The notes under the pieces: model-generated
Database searches by the model: none
Seen by the model: the letters and a program-made list of their open reading frames with translations, nothing else
What the model was told of the DNA's origin: nothing
Assembly: GCA_036877525.1 (NCBI GenBank)
Contig: JAZGTH010000013.1
Location: forward strand, 9,552,001-9,616,000
Direction: 5' to 3'
DNA: 64,000 bases
Origin: Chromobotia macracanthus
Lineage: Eukaryota; Chordata; Actinopteri; Cypriniformes; Botiidae
Shown here: piece after piece, positions 11,881 to 25,600 of the stretch
Layout of the letters: every line of letters begins with the position of its first letter
How positions within the stretch are numbered: position 1 is the first letter of the stretch
Translations under genes and position numbers: made by a program

Positions 11881-13485
11881 CCTAACTGTAAAAACACTTT
11901 TTGGTATGGTCAAATATATTAGATTTACCTACATAATTTTTACATTATAATATTACAACTTAATGGGAACTAGAATTTAAACATGTAAATGTTTAAATAA
12001 ATAAACATTTAATTCATGTACAAAATGAACTGTATGGGAAGAGTAAGTTTTATTATATGGTTCCTCATATTATTTAAATGTTTTATATTTACTGCCCATT
12101 AACCTAAAAACATTTAGGTTACACATTAACCTAAAACATTACCCTAAAAACAATTTTACTCTGCACATTTAAATCCATGCATGCACCATTGGACAAGACA
12201 AACTTACCTGCGATTTGGATCAGAGTCGGTTGGGGTTGCATGGCTGTGTGTAAGGTAAGTTTGCATTTCTGGTTTTAGATTATGTAGGTCCGTGTGCATT
12301 TTGATACGTTAATCAACTTTGTTTTAATGACATAACCTCAGTAATGTTAACTTAAGACACGGTTATAGTGTCAGTATTTAACTGAAAAGGTCATTTATGC
12401 ACGTTCCATAGCCATTCACAAGGCAAAAGTCACACATAAATCAGTTTGAAACCAAGTAGATTTCAGAGTTTTAGGTTGAAAAACATAAACCTGACTTTAA
12501 ATTTGCATTTAGGAAATGTTTTGCCTACATGTGAAATTGCCAATCACACAAATTCCTATTGAAGTGACTGGCGCTGTGTTCCAGTTTGCCAACTTATATT
12601 ATGCACTTAATGTATGTACTCTTTTTATGATTAAAAACTTACATTAATTTGAGCATAGATATACATGGATATCGCATTAATTGCTTTAGCGTGTTGCTGC
12701 GATATGTCAACAAGCTCACCATATTCGACCAACCAGGGTATCAATGCAGAGGCACAGCTATTACATTTACACTTAATTGTGGTTATACTTTAGTCTTTTT
12801 TTCATACTTGTGTCAATTGCCTGGCGAAAATATGCATATGCAATTGGTGTACGATTCAAGGGTGCTTAGCAAAAGAGTATGCAAGTACTGTGACATGTTA
12901 ACATGTAATGGAGGTTATCGTCATTGCTGCATATTTTGCTCTTAAAGCATTATAGATTGAAACATCCACACACCAGTCAAGGCTGGTCGGTACCCTACTT
13001 GTCCCATAGATTGTCCTTGTTAATTTCAAGATTAGGGTGAACTTTGTGTATATTTGTCTTAAAAAGCCTACATAAACACAACAGTTAAGCCAAATTGTTT
13101 CATTTTCATGTCTTGTATTTAATTCATTTGGTTGTCACAGAGAGAGACAATATAGTAGGAAGCACTGTACTCACTGCACGATGGGGAGGATCCAGCGGAT
13201 GTATCTATCCTTCCTGAAGGCAAGGAGATATTGCCAGGTTGCTACAGCACTGCTAAAGCTTTTGCACTGCTTACGGTGTTAATTTATGCCCTCAACCTTG
13301 CATACCTTAGGATACTGCACTACACTTTTGGGTGTTTCATAAACAACTTCTAGAACTGGATGGGATTAAGCTGTCCCCAAAAGTACAAGCTTTAAAGTTG
13401 TAGTTGTCTTAAAAGCTGTCACCAAAACATCCTCATCACACTTTTATGCAGATTTCTGTTCAGTTTCTATACTGGCTAGCAAGTG
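11881..13485. other. Non-coding spacer
   Basis: Mixed AT-rich sequence. An ORF at 12649-12945 (98 codons) is Cys-rich at its end but shows no family signature. Nothing else is supported. Confidence 0.4.
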
Positions 13486-13487
13486 GT

Positions 13488-14400
13488 GGGAAGTTCCCTT
13501 TTGAGGGAACGAGACACTGTGTCTGGTTTGATGCATTAGGGAACGCCTTCAAAATGACTGGTGTCTGAATCTCATGTCTAATCATGCTAATGTAACTGGC
13601 CACAGCAGTGCCCGATGTGCATCAGGTACACTCAGGAGTATATTAGGGCACCTTTAGAGCGTGTCATCAGCTTTTTTGTCCATCAGCCGTTTACCTGTTG
13701 TTCTCGTGTCAAAGTGCCAATGGACCTAGCTGCAAATAACTTTTTATTTATTTGCAGCTAGGGTCCTCTCGTCTGGCTGTCTGCCTGGGTGAATGCCCCG
13801 TGGGTCAGGTCTTGCCGTTGCGAAGAAGTGAGACTTCTCCGCAAAGTCAGAGGAAGCGCTTGTTGGCGTTCTCCGTCAAATCATCCTGCTGGCAGCGAGC
13901 AAATAAATGCAGGATGTGGCTGGGAGGTGAGATTGTGGGTGAGCTTTCCCAGCCTGCCTGCCCCGCATATATGGAGCTGCTGCCAGTTTATTACTCGTGG
14001 CCAGCTTGACAAGCAATTTTTGAATCGGTTATAACTAAGCTCCTGTGGGCCTCCCCTTTCTTCTCCATCTCACGCTGAGAGATTTTATGAGTCTGTGGAT
14101 GAGTGGATCCCTTGGATAGCGAGTCTAGAAGCTCTCTTGGCCGGAAGAGCGCTTTGAGCACGGAGTCCCCTGGTGCTGTGCCAGCCAGTCATTGCTGGGC
14201 ACTTGGGGGACATGGTTCCTGCCCTCTTTGCGATCTGTATGGGGTTTGTTTTAGACTGAGCCCAGCAGTTTTGTAAGTCTGGCTCCCATGGATTGGCAGA
14301 GTGGCACCCTGCCTCTGTGGTGGAGAGTGACGATACAGGGTCCTCAACTTTTCCACCTTCTGGCTGGCAAAGGAACGGTGGGGAGTTTTATGATATTAAT
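13488..14400 (+). mobile_element. DIRS-like retroelement 5' end with gag remnant
   Basis: It begins with TTCCCTTTTGAGGGAACGAG, a short palindrome followed by a GGGAACGCC motif. This is the terminal-repeat style of cyprinid DIRS-like elements, and the same layout appears in reverse at about 32.9 kb. Downstream lies a GC-richer gag-like region with no intact frame. The element stops near 14.4 kb without polymerase sequence. Confidence 0.55.
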
Positions 14401-16140
14401 ACCATATAAGGTGCACTAGTTTAGCATGTGCATTTGAATGTGGAAATGCACTCTTGCACTGTTTCTGAGGGCTATAAGATTTTAATTGAATATGAAGAAA
14501 GCATTATTCAAGATCTGTGCTGGATGCACCCTTACAGAAAAGCCACATTTTACATGAAAACATTCCACAACCACAAGTATTACACAGGTTTGTGCACATG
14601 AAATTTGTGTGTTTTTTTTTTTAAGGGTGCATTCAGCACAGAATTTAATATGATAAAAGTGCCATTCAAGAAGTCATAGATGTCAGGCTACAACCTCATC
14701 TGTTGTTTGTGTTGTGATATGCTCTTGGGTGATTAGTACTTGGGTGAAATGTTGCAGTGTGATTGGCTGTGAGGCAGGTTTGGCTGATCAGTGGCTGGTG
14801 ATTGGTTGTTTAAAGATCTATGACTGTTTTTATAAATTTGGTTACATTTTATAAGATTGCAGGAACTTTTGCTAAATGTGTTTAAAAGAGAAACAAAAAT
14901 CCTTAAGATTGGGATAGAGAGGTGCACACTCCTTTTAGCCCTCATTCTGTGACAATATATTATAATTAACGAATCATAAATAATTTGTGGTGTATGGCCA
15001 GTTCAAATAATACTTTTTTTGTTTTTATCTTACAATGTTTAATTTCCTTGTAAAAAATATTTGTACAGAATATTAATATTAAATTATTAAATAAATCACT
15101 TGTTTTACAGCAGTACTCGTCTGTTGTGCTTTAAAAAAATAACTTTATCACGATTAATTGGATTGTTTTTCTTTTAGTCCTTTCTTTCCTTAGCATTCTA
15201 TGAAAAGTGTTGATACATAAGAAAAACAGGGAATGATGAAAATAATAATAAATATTGTTTACTTTACCCGACAAAACAGTGAGACTCAAGAAGCATGTTC
15301 ATGTTCAGTTTTGTTAATATAACTTACGTTCGTATCGTATGGATGAAAGTGCTAGATATAGTGAAATCAAATCTATAAATTCCTTACGCGTTAGATAGTT
15401 TGACAATGATTTGGATTTCATTTCACTGTAGACGTATTTGCCCAAGCTAATGACAGGAGGCCGTGCTAAGCAAAATGTTACTGTCACTGAATGGCCTTTA
15501 ATGAAAACAAATTGAATGTAATTGTCAGAAATGCGGCAGCAATCGAATTATACTTTAATAAAAAAAAATAACTCGCATAAACTGCTTTCACTACGTTTAC
15601 AGAGTCACAGTAGTAGGATAAATGTACATTTTCCGTATTACCTGCTGCTCGTGTATGTTGTATACTCACAAGTTACTGCTGCGTAGCGCTGTAAAAAGAA
15701 ATCCCGCCTAACGCTTCACCTCCACCAAAAATAAAAAAAATCATAATTCACTCACCTTGAACCTGTGTGGTAATATTTTTTATTTTATTAATATTTTTAG
15801 TGGAAATGGTATAGAAGTATATTATTACTTAATACAATAATAATAACTATTATTATTATTTACTATGACCAGAAAGGGGCACATTACATTATGACACAAA
15901 GGCATGGTCTTGAGGGCCCCGCCTCCCCTGGGGGTTTTCTGTGCACATCAGTCTCAACAATGACTTAACTAAATGTTAAATTCAAACCATTTTCCGGATT
16001 ATTTATTTTTGCAACTCTTATATGTTTTGCTTTATTTGCCTTTTCCCTGGATTAAAGTAATAAATTGGCTGTGAAAATCAACTGTGTGCTTTAATTAAAT
16101 GCATTTGCGGTAAAATGTATTACATTTTATTGTCAATCCG
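14400..16140. other. Non-coding sequence upstream of phactr1
   Basis: AT-rich with short ATT microsatellite-like runs around 15830-15860. No gene supported. It may contain upstream regulatory DNA or an untranslated exon of phactr1, but none can be recognised. Confidence 0.4.
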
Positions 16141-16519
16141 AACCATGCCCTATCACTTCAATTCAGCGCCTGCTGTACGGCAAAAACTCGATGCGGAGAG
16201 ATTGGTACACCGTACCGCTCCTGGAGGGGCCGCATCCGTTTGCAGTGTGAATGCTGTGCCTGTGAACATAATTACCTGTTAACCCATGTTAAATCTTTGC
16301 AATTGATACATTTATGCGATTATTGTTTACACCATACATAACACAATAAAACATAAACACGTGAGATTTAAATGCGTCTTAAATTCTGCTTTTTGATCCT
16401 GGAGCTCCCCCTGGAGGAATAGAGAGTTTATACCTCCCATGAAATTGTAAGAAGAAACGTTTGCCGCCCGATGGTCCGCGTTCACCGACCCCACCAGCAC
16501 TCTTCGGTGACAACAATTG
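16140..16519 (+). promoter_or_regulatory. phactr1: Probable 5' flank / UTR of phactr1 (first promoter)
   Basis: This stretch is locally more GC-rich than its surroundings and leads straight into the first coding exon. A TGA in the same frame at 16508-16510, three codons before the ATG, means the protein cannot begin further upstream within this exon. The transcription start is not visible. Confidence 0.35.
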
Positions 16520-16610
16520 ATGGCGGCTTCTCTGGAGGATGATGACCGCCGAGCCATTCGGAGAGCCCCTTACCTCATTCATAGCAGGAGATCATTCAGT
16601 CTTAAAACAG
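16520..16610 (+). CDS. phactr1: phactr1 coding exon 1a (family-typical start)
   Basis: ATG opens MAASLEDDDRRAIRR and ends in SFSLKT plus one base before GTAATG. This aligns with the internal MAASSEDD..DRRPIRR..ISFNL start of mammalian PHACTR1. Joined to 36823 the leftover G plus CA makes Ala, giving the family sequence AEEVE. A TGA lies in frame just upstream, so this ATG is the start. The RSKSDTPYL phosphosite-like segment of mammals is not conserved here. Confidence 0.85.
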
Positions 16611-19600
16611 GTAATGCAAACCCGCAGAAAACAGCTGTGAACTTACAACCACACTGACACTGTCGGGTTATCATCTGATACGTTAAACATTGTTACAGTG
16701 GCTGTGTAACAAACGTCGGGTGCTTCTGTTAGTTTCACAGCATCGTGTTATGACTGGCATCTCATCAGAAGTGATGCTGTGCGATCCAGCATTCCTTGTT
16801 ACCATGGTGAACTGCCATCATCGTGGTGCTGAGTCAGTACTAATGAAAGTACAAGGCAAACGCTGTACCTCTAATACTATGTAAATGATTACATAAAGAT
16901 TGTTATTCCGGCAGAATGGAAAGTTTACACTGAAATTATGTTTATGTGTTTGTAAAATCATATCAGGATACAGATAAAATGACATTGAAACAAGTGACAG
17001 GAAGGGGTGCAGTCATAGGGTGTCCACATCACTGTGGGGCACAGTGCTCGTCCTGCCAGGGCGAATGTGTTTGTAAAGTAGTGTACATAGTTCTGCAGTT
17101 CAAGACCACAGAATAGTTTAATATCAGTCTTGATCTAGTTCCATAGAACCAAACATGGGTTAAACAGCTGTCATGTGCCTGGTGATCATTTGCCATGCTG
17201 TACTATTATATATTGCAGTCTCACACCACCTCACAGTATGAATAAAGCTGCATTGGTGGAAATCTGTCTTGGGCACCACTACTTTATGTTCAGACATTGT
17301 TCTAGGACAATACATAGCAGCATGCACTGTGCATTTGTTTGAAATGTGTCAAACACAACACCAACCTATAAAAATAGAAATCTGGTCTCATATTGATTTG
17401 AACAATTTTGATTATCACTGTCCATAATTTCGAGTCTCTTAGAATTGTGACATGCCAACTTGTGACATTTGTTATTCATACATTTTCTGCTACATGAAAA
17501 AGTAAACATTTATGTAATAATTTCACTGTATTCTGAGAAATGTCTGTAAGATTCCATGCAGTTGAATCTGGCTCAAACAATCCAACCACTTGAATGCTTA
17601 TGCACTTAATATCTTTTATAATACTGTAATCCACTGTGGTGATTGTGTGTCATTCATTTGGAGACAAACACTGTGGAAGCTTTGTTATGAGTCTAGTTTT
17701 TGAAATGGTTGCCATGACAGTGGTGCAGTATGATCTATTAGGATCCTCCTACAGCTGATTCAGCAAATGCTCTTTTTGTCTTACTGTCAAACGTCCTGAT
17801 GCGTGAGGTTGTATGATATTATTGAGGTTGTAGGATATATTATAAAGGAAACAGGGCAAACACACATATTTGTTTTTCTGTTGTGGGGATCAACTTGTTG
17901 TTTTAATACTAAGCTAAAAGTATTTTTTGCTGTAGCCCTGAACCCACACCTTGAAGTCCTGAACCTTCCTGCATTTTCACATGTTCATTAAGAAATTAAA
18001 TGTTTATTAAATTACTTAGTTGCAAAACTGTGGCCATATACACAGACAGACAGTTGACAGTCGGTTTTGGTGGTCTTTGTCTTTTCCTATTCAGGCAGAT
18101 ACCAGCTGGTATTGGATGAGTTACCTACATAGAAAAGAGCTACCTTTTCTTTAAGATTGACCTTTGACTGTGAACTGAGGAACATGACACACAACCACTT
18201 TTATTTCTGTGAAGGGATTTCCCACCATGTATATTGGTCTTTTAGTTGTTGTTTTATGTGTTTTTTCACTTTGGCAAAAATCATAAAATATATTGAATAT
18301 TAAAAGTGTAATGTTGGGGGGAGGGGGCTACCTTGGTGTGTACAGAACAGAGGAGTCACTCCTAAAACTTGCGATGACCGACAGTAATAACATTAACATT
18401 TATCACATTTAACAACATTTTTTATCTGAATATGTATTATAAATAGACTTGTAATAATACCATGTATTCCATATATTTTATATATATATAAAAAATATAT
18501 GTATATTTTCTTGTTAAGAGACCCAAAGCACAAAGTGCTGGAACCCTATTGTATTTGTAAGGATTTCTTATTAGTGGTACTTTTGAAGCAAAGCATTCTT
18601 TCTAACACTATATATCTCTTGCGTACTTCTTTCTCTGGACAAAACTTTGGTACATAACATAATAGACCCATGAATGAGGGGTCAAATCAAGTTTTTGGGC
18701 CAAGTATAAACAGTATCTACCACCCACACTTGATTTTGAAATTCTAGCTATTATCATCTGGACGAAATTTTCAGATTGCAGTGAACGTAAAGGACTGCTC
18801 AGGTACTAAGGAGCTAAAACATTCAGGACCTTGAAGATAATCAGCAGAACTTGTTTATATGATGCTTGATAGGCAGCCAGTGCAGTGTTGACAGAACCAA
18901 GCTAATGTGGTCATACTTGTTCGTCTTATAGGAAATCTGGCTGCTACATTTTGAACCAGCTGGAGTTTTTGTACTAAACCTGCAGGGCAGCCACCCAGTA
19001 AGGCATTGCAATTACCAAGTCTTGATGTCATGATTGTTTTAACTAACTTTTTAGCGTTTGTCACAGAGAGCATGTGTCGTAGTTTTAATATATATTTTTA
19101 AGATTTAAAAAATGCTGTTTTACAGATATTGGTAATGTGGTTTTCAAATTGCTATCAAAAGGGATACATGGATTCTTTGCTGATGAAGAGGGCTTTATAG
19201 AGCATCTATCAAGAGTAAGTCAATATTCTATGTTGTGTCATTTAGAAGATTTTGGTCCAATAATTAAAACTTTTTTGTTTGAATTTGCTAGTCATCCATG
19301 TTTTTATATCAACTATATATTCTGTTAGTTTGGTGAATTTATGCATCATGTATTTACAAGAAATAAACAGCTGAGTATTGTCAGCATAGCAATGAAAACC
19401 AACTCCATGTCTTTTAATAATTGCTCCCAGAGGTAAAAACAGAGGCCCAAGCACTGAGCCCTGTGGCACTCCATACTGGACTTGTGATCGATATGACACC
19501 TTTTCACTCATTCACCAGCAACAAACTAGAATCGTCCAGATAAATATGATTTAAACCATGCCAGTGCAGTTCCATTTATGCCAACATAATTTAGACGAAG

Positions 19601-22600
19601 TTGCTTTTATGCACAATGTTGCATTTAGTTATTTAATTTTGTTTGTAGCAAGGAGCTGATTTTGCAATCATAGGTAAATGTATTAAACAGGACACTACAT
19701 AATGATCTGAAATGTCTTCACTCTGCTGCAGAATATTAATGTCATCAACATTCACACCATAGGACAGTATTAAATCCAAAGTATGATTACGACAACGAAT
19801 GGGTCTTGACACATGTTGTGAAACACCAATAGAATCTAAATGTCTTTAAGAGCCAATCCCAATGCATCTTTTCATTATACACATAGATGTCAAAATCACC
19901 AACAATTGATCCTGTGGACAGGACTTGATCTGTGGCTAATACTACTACTGATTAAAAGTCGGCAAATTCTTTAAGTCTATGTGGTACCCTGGTGGCCTGT
20001 ATACAGTAGCCAGTAAAAATGACAAACTCGATTTATCATTTACACCAGGTGAAGTTGTATTGAGCACCATTACTTCAAAAGAATTGTATCTGAAATCTCT
20101 TGTATCAGATCTCTTGTAACTTTAAAAATATTCCTATAGTGCAGCAGCATGCTTATAACAGTGATTTTGAAAGATAGAGGTTATTAACTGTGATCATCAT
20201 TTACAAAAAGCGTGTTTGTAGAGAGAGATGTAATATTCAGCAAACCATGCCTTATTAATTGTTTGTCTGTATTATGTGTCTTTTTTATTAGTTTAAGAGG
20301 GTTGTTTTTATTTGCCAGTCTGAGGGACAGACAGTCTTTATATTTAGGAGATTCTATGTGTTGTAAATTATGTGTCTTCTGTGATGTGTGGTTAAGCCAG
20401 TCTGTCTGCTTCCTGACCTGAGCCCCAGTTAGTCAACAGCTCTTTCAACAGCTGTCTCAGTGGGTCCATCACTGAGTGGGGAGAACATGTTTAAAACTGT
20501 AATTGTAATGGGAGAGTGGTGTTTTGTCCTGTGGCTTTGCCTTCACACAGTCACAAAATGTTCCTGCTGCGGGGATCTGCAACTGGATTTAAACAATGTA
20601 TTTAATGTATTTACAAATTCTATGATATTATCCAGATACATAAAAACATGGCTGCCAACAGCCAATCCATTTTCAGCAGCTAATTCTGAATGAAATCTGA
20701 ATGGCTTACCATTATGAAAATGGACATATTTATAGACCTTCTAAAACCAAGTATGTGTATCTACTGGCCACATGGTGGTGCTATTTTTGTTTATTTATTT
20801 GTGCTAATAACGCTGTGATCATTTGTGATAAAATCAAATTTTTTGTTTCCACTGAATATGTTAGATCTTTTAATTCTGAACAACTTTGCCTCTAGAAGAA
20901 CTGCTGTCAATCAAATCGGTCTTTAAATATTTGAGGTTATTTTCAAATTTGTGAGCACTGAAACCCAATTGTTTTTGTTAAGATTTTAAAGGGTTTAAGC
21001 ACTTGGTGTGGTCCAAGGGTTCAAAAATTGGGTGTGGTCAAGCATACCAATAAGTCTATGTTTCCTAAACAAAACATTAAATGATCATGAAACTAACTGA
21101 GCTCATGCATCTTGTGATACTAAAGAAGCATGCAAAATTTTGTGCTGATCCGGCAATAGGTGGTGTTATGTCAGCAAACATTATAAATGGGACACTTCTA
21201 ATGCAAAAAGTTATTTGGTTAAAATGTCTTATGAAAAAACTTATTTGGCAGGCATTTTTAGACACCTGCTAAATAATTCCTTAGCTTCAGCAGGGGCAGC
21301 AATATGTCTCCCTCTGGTGCCACCAACAAATTTTCACTCACCTTTTGAACATCTTTTGACTTGTACGCCAAAATTGATGTCAAAAAGATGACAAAATTCT
21401 TTTTTTCTAATGCCAATTCAAACGCATCATACCGTATGTCATCATTTTTAGTCATGCCATTTAAATTTTTTTGATAAACATACTTTTTTAAACTCCTGAA
21501 GTGTTTATTCGATTTGCATTAAATTTGGTATGTAGCATCCAGGGACACCCCTGACAAAAGTTCTATTTGTGATAGTACCCCTTCGTGTAGCCTAGCAAAT
21601 GGAATCACGTAGCCAAGCCAGACTGTCCTGACCAGCCACCATGACTGGTTATGAAGTGTTAAGCACGTGGCCAAACTCTGCATGAGCAGTACCATGGGAA
21701 AATATGCCTACCCGTGGTGAGGGGGTCTTGGCACGGTGGAACAAGGTTCATCATGTCGGAAAGGCCTTGTGTTCCTGAATAAACGTGATAAGGTGTGACA
21801 ACCTTGGTCCAAAGGCTTGCACAGCCAGCAGTGCACCTTACTTAGCTAAGTGCTGGGCCTGGGCAACAGAACATGGGAAGGAGCCATGTCCAACAGGGTT
21901 ATGATGCTGTGTATCAGTGTTTGGCTGTCAAGAGCACAAAGGCCATGAACACTGTAAGTGACTGTATGACCCAGGAAACTGAAGGAAAGAAGGAAACTTT
22001 TTGTGAAGGTGTAAAATTCACTCCCCCCTGGTGGAAGTGAGGCTCATCCATAGCCTTCAGGCAAGCAGTTCTAAAGCCTCTCCATCCCTGGGTCGCCTGT
22101 CTCAGGCCTCTTCAGAGCTTTACACAGGTTCTTAGTGGCCTGATGTCTGTTGGGTGGCACCACCTGATTGCAGGTGGACCACTGTGGTTTAGCTACCAGT
22201 GGGGCCCAGCAAGTGTTGTGCAGCTTGTTTAGTGACAGTATATGCACACACAGCCAGACCCACCTCAGCAGCAGATGTACTGAGATGCTTTGTTTACCTT
22301 GCTGTGTCGCAGGAGTGCAGTAGGCATGAGTAGTGAAAATACAAAATGGAGTTTAATTTATTTGGGTATTTTTAGTCTCAAATATCTACAGCATGCATTA
22401 AGCGATTTATGTCATGTCAAACATGACAAATATGTTTATTGTGGTGGACTGAAGACATTGATATGTCTATTATTAGTCACAGTCATAGTGCCACCAGCTG
22501 TCATCAGGAAGTGTGTAACTTAAAACAGAGTTTAAAATAGCCAGCTTACATGTAGCCAAGTCACTTTAGACTTTGTCAGAATAATGTTATATCAGACATG

Positions 22601-25600
22601 GCTGATATAAAGTTTTAAAAAGTATATCTTAAATATTGTTGCCATGACAATGTGTCAAACTTTAAAACAACATTCACGTGTATTTAAGCTTAGACATGGG
22701 CGTGGTAGGGAGCCATGTAGTACCCCCTTTTGACTAAAGTGATGGGGTTAGTTTTACCTACAGTAACCAAACCTGGTACATGTATTGTTCTCATCAAACT
22801 GGACAACATTCAAAATTACATTCATTAGCTCTGCCCAACAGGAAGTTGTCCAATTTGGATTGTGTGTGTATTTTTTTTAGTTCCAGGTTCTAAATTTGTA
22901 CTCCTTCTAGGCGATTTAATACTTTAATATCCAATAAAAGCGTGAAGATCTTTCTTAGGTGTCTGTGTGCCATATGACAGTGTTGAGAAATTAGGGCTTG
23001 ACGTAAAACATGCAGTGCTGTTGGTACTCCACCTAGGCGATGTATGGGATTGTCACCAAATTTGGAAAATAATATACCAAGACATTGATGATCCTAAATT
23101 GTAAAGGGATTTTTGATACCTTAAATGGTGTTACCATGGCAAGGCAATAAATTAATGACAAAAATGGAAACAGGAAATTGCTCATATCTGCAGCGTGAAC
23201 TGAGTAATTTTTAAGCTGTTTTTGAGGAAACACGTGTGGGAATAGGATTTGTCACTCTGTTGTGTGAAATGACTAAAAATCCTGTGAAAATATAAAAATG
23301 ACAGTGTTTTTTGAAAATGACCCATCACCTCAGATTTTAGTAAATCAATGAAACATTTGCATGATTACAATTATTTATATATATTTCAACATTTTCAACA
23401 TTATTTGATCAATATAAGGAATGAATGTTCATATTTACAGTACACACAAATGAGTGAAGTCATAGTCATATGAAAAGCAGCACATAAATGACTAACTCCG
23501 TATGGCTACAGCAGAGAGCATACGGCTGAATCCACAGAATGACTTTACAGATCTACAGTACTGAAAGAACAGCAGAAAATTAGGTTAGTTGTAGATTATA
23601 ATGACAACTCTCCCCCAAAGCTGCAGGGAAAGGCAGCTAGTTGCAGAAGAAATTAATGAGAGGATGTTTCTATTGCCCTACTTTAATATCCAATTAAAGT
23701 GTGAAGCATGAGATCTGTGTCTGTGTGCCACATGACAATGTTTAGAAATCAGGGCTTGACGTAACAGAAAGATGCAGTGCTGTTGGTACTCTTCCTAGGT
23801 GATTTATGGGATTGTCACCAAATTTGGAAAATAATATACCAAGACATTGATGATCCTAAATTGTAAAGGGAAAATTGTAAAAAAAAAATTATCTTAAATG
23901 GTGTTACCATGACAAGGCAATAAATTAATGGCAAAAATGGAAACAGGAAATGGCTCATATCTGCTGCGTGAGTGATTTCCAATTTCAGCTGTGTGTTTGG
24001 TCCTAGGGACTGATGACATACAGTAATTGTTGAATTATTATCTCGCCTTAATATGATTATTAAGAATATTTTAATTATAGACGGATTATGGTACAGATAC
24101 ATTCCTTAAACAGGTACTGTAACAATCAAGGATCACCCTGATCGCCTTTCCGCCATTTTGGAGGAAATTAAGTTGCTGAACCAAACACTGGGTGCATATA
24201 TCTATTATAGATGATTTATGTCTACATAGCATGTGTAAATGTTTAGGATGACCATGGTTAATTTTTTTACCAAATAGTACAAAACCCCAGGAATTGTTTA
24301 ATACCCAAACACACACAGCCCCAAAACAACATGGGTTTCCACCCGCTTGGTAAGTGTTTCTAATTCGATCTTATTTACACACTTACCGAACGTTTACAAA
24401 AAATATATTTTAAAAACATCCAATTGAGTTTTTTCCAAAACATTTATCATCCCTCATAAACAGGGATAAATATCAACCTGCCTGAATCCGAGAATCACCC
24501 GGTAAGGCTTGGACAGAAAAGTTGGTCACGCCGTGCTGCAGGGTCCAGCTGACTGTGGTGTGAGAATTTGTCAATAGTTTGGAAATACACAGGCAAATTA
24601 ATCTGCGTGTGATATCTTCTACAGACTTATCTTCTAGCAGCCTACACTATATTTTTACAAGATGTTTGGTCAGAAATAGCGTTGCTTTCCAGGCAATTGG
24701 CTGGGGATAGTGGCTTAATTAACATAACATTGAGAAGTCCCAGTCTGACACCTGATGCTAATGCTGTTTTGTCACCTAACAATAATTACAGTGTTGGATT
24801 TTTTACAAAACAATTGGAAAATATAATGCAGAGTAATTCTAACATGCAAGTTGATGACAGCTTGGTGTTAAAGGTGTCTGTAGCAAGGTGTGTTTTGAAA
24901 GATACGTGATCTAGCCTATAACGAGGTGATCACCAGAAACAGAATTAATTTGTTCTGTCTCACTAACATTTCAAATCATTTGTGTTTTACAGTCTGTTTG
25001 GCACACTCTAAATTCTCAGAAACCACACACAGATTTGGAACCTATAGCAGTAGCAATACAGAAGTCGGTGGAGGACTCAGATTAGCACAAGATAGATTTT
25101 AATGATGTTGCAGTGTTTGAATGCCTGTTATGCATTAAAATAGTAGTTTTCCATAGGTCAAGCACTGGGGTATTGGAGAAGTATATGACTAAAGATGTCC
25201 CACATCAAAACAGTGTTCTTGTACCTGTGTGATGGTCATTATTATATGATTAAGAACTTGAACGCATTCATAGGTACCCCACGTGTGTGTGAATATTCTT
25301 ACCATGGGTATACTAGTCGTAGAGATCATCGTCATTGCAGATATGTCTGTGATGTGTGCAATGACCCTGATTGTTATAAGTACCCCATCAAAACAAAGCA
25401 TTGCAGTGACTGTTTGCAGTACTGAAAATCTCGCTATTGTTATGACATGCATAAGAAACCACCACTAGGCCAGGTGTTTGCACAGTGCACTATTAAGAAA
25501 TACTGTCAAATATGTAATAGACGCTATCATCTCAGTGGCCCTAAACCCAAAAACAAGTGTGCAGCTGAAGGTTGTATCCACTGTGGTGAAGGGTTTAGTT

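Larger units (their letters stand above)
20700..24100 (-). repeat. Copies of a modular non-coding repeat family, reverse orientation
   Basis: Several stretches are the reverse complement of sequence found in later introns. Examples are 22720-22860 against 38570-38690, and 22919-23220 plus 23681-24000 against the modules at 38.4 and 54.7 kb. Recurrent pieces include TTGCCATGG, an ATTTCCTGTTTCC-type block and a CCAAATTTGGTGACAATC-type block. No protein coding was found. Boundaries are approximate and 21600-22270 may be a different element. Confidence 0.55.

Noticed and set aside
16327..16582. Minus-strand ORFs over phactr1 exon 1a
   Set aside because: They are shadows. The + strand exon matches the PHACTR1 start and splices in phase.
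21600..22270. GC-richer block that might be a LINE 5' end or LTR
   Set aside because: No coding motif or paired ends could be identified, so no family is claimed.
25195..25425. Cys/His-rich ORF as a possible zinc-finger or metallothionein-like gene
   Set aside because: It fits the Cys/His insert of Polinton polymerase B, and polymerase motifs A and B follow downstream.
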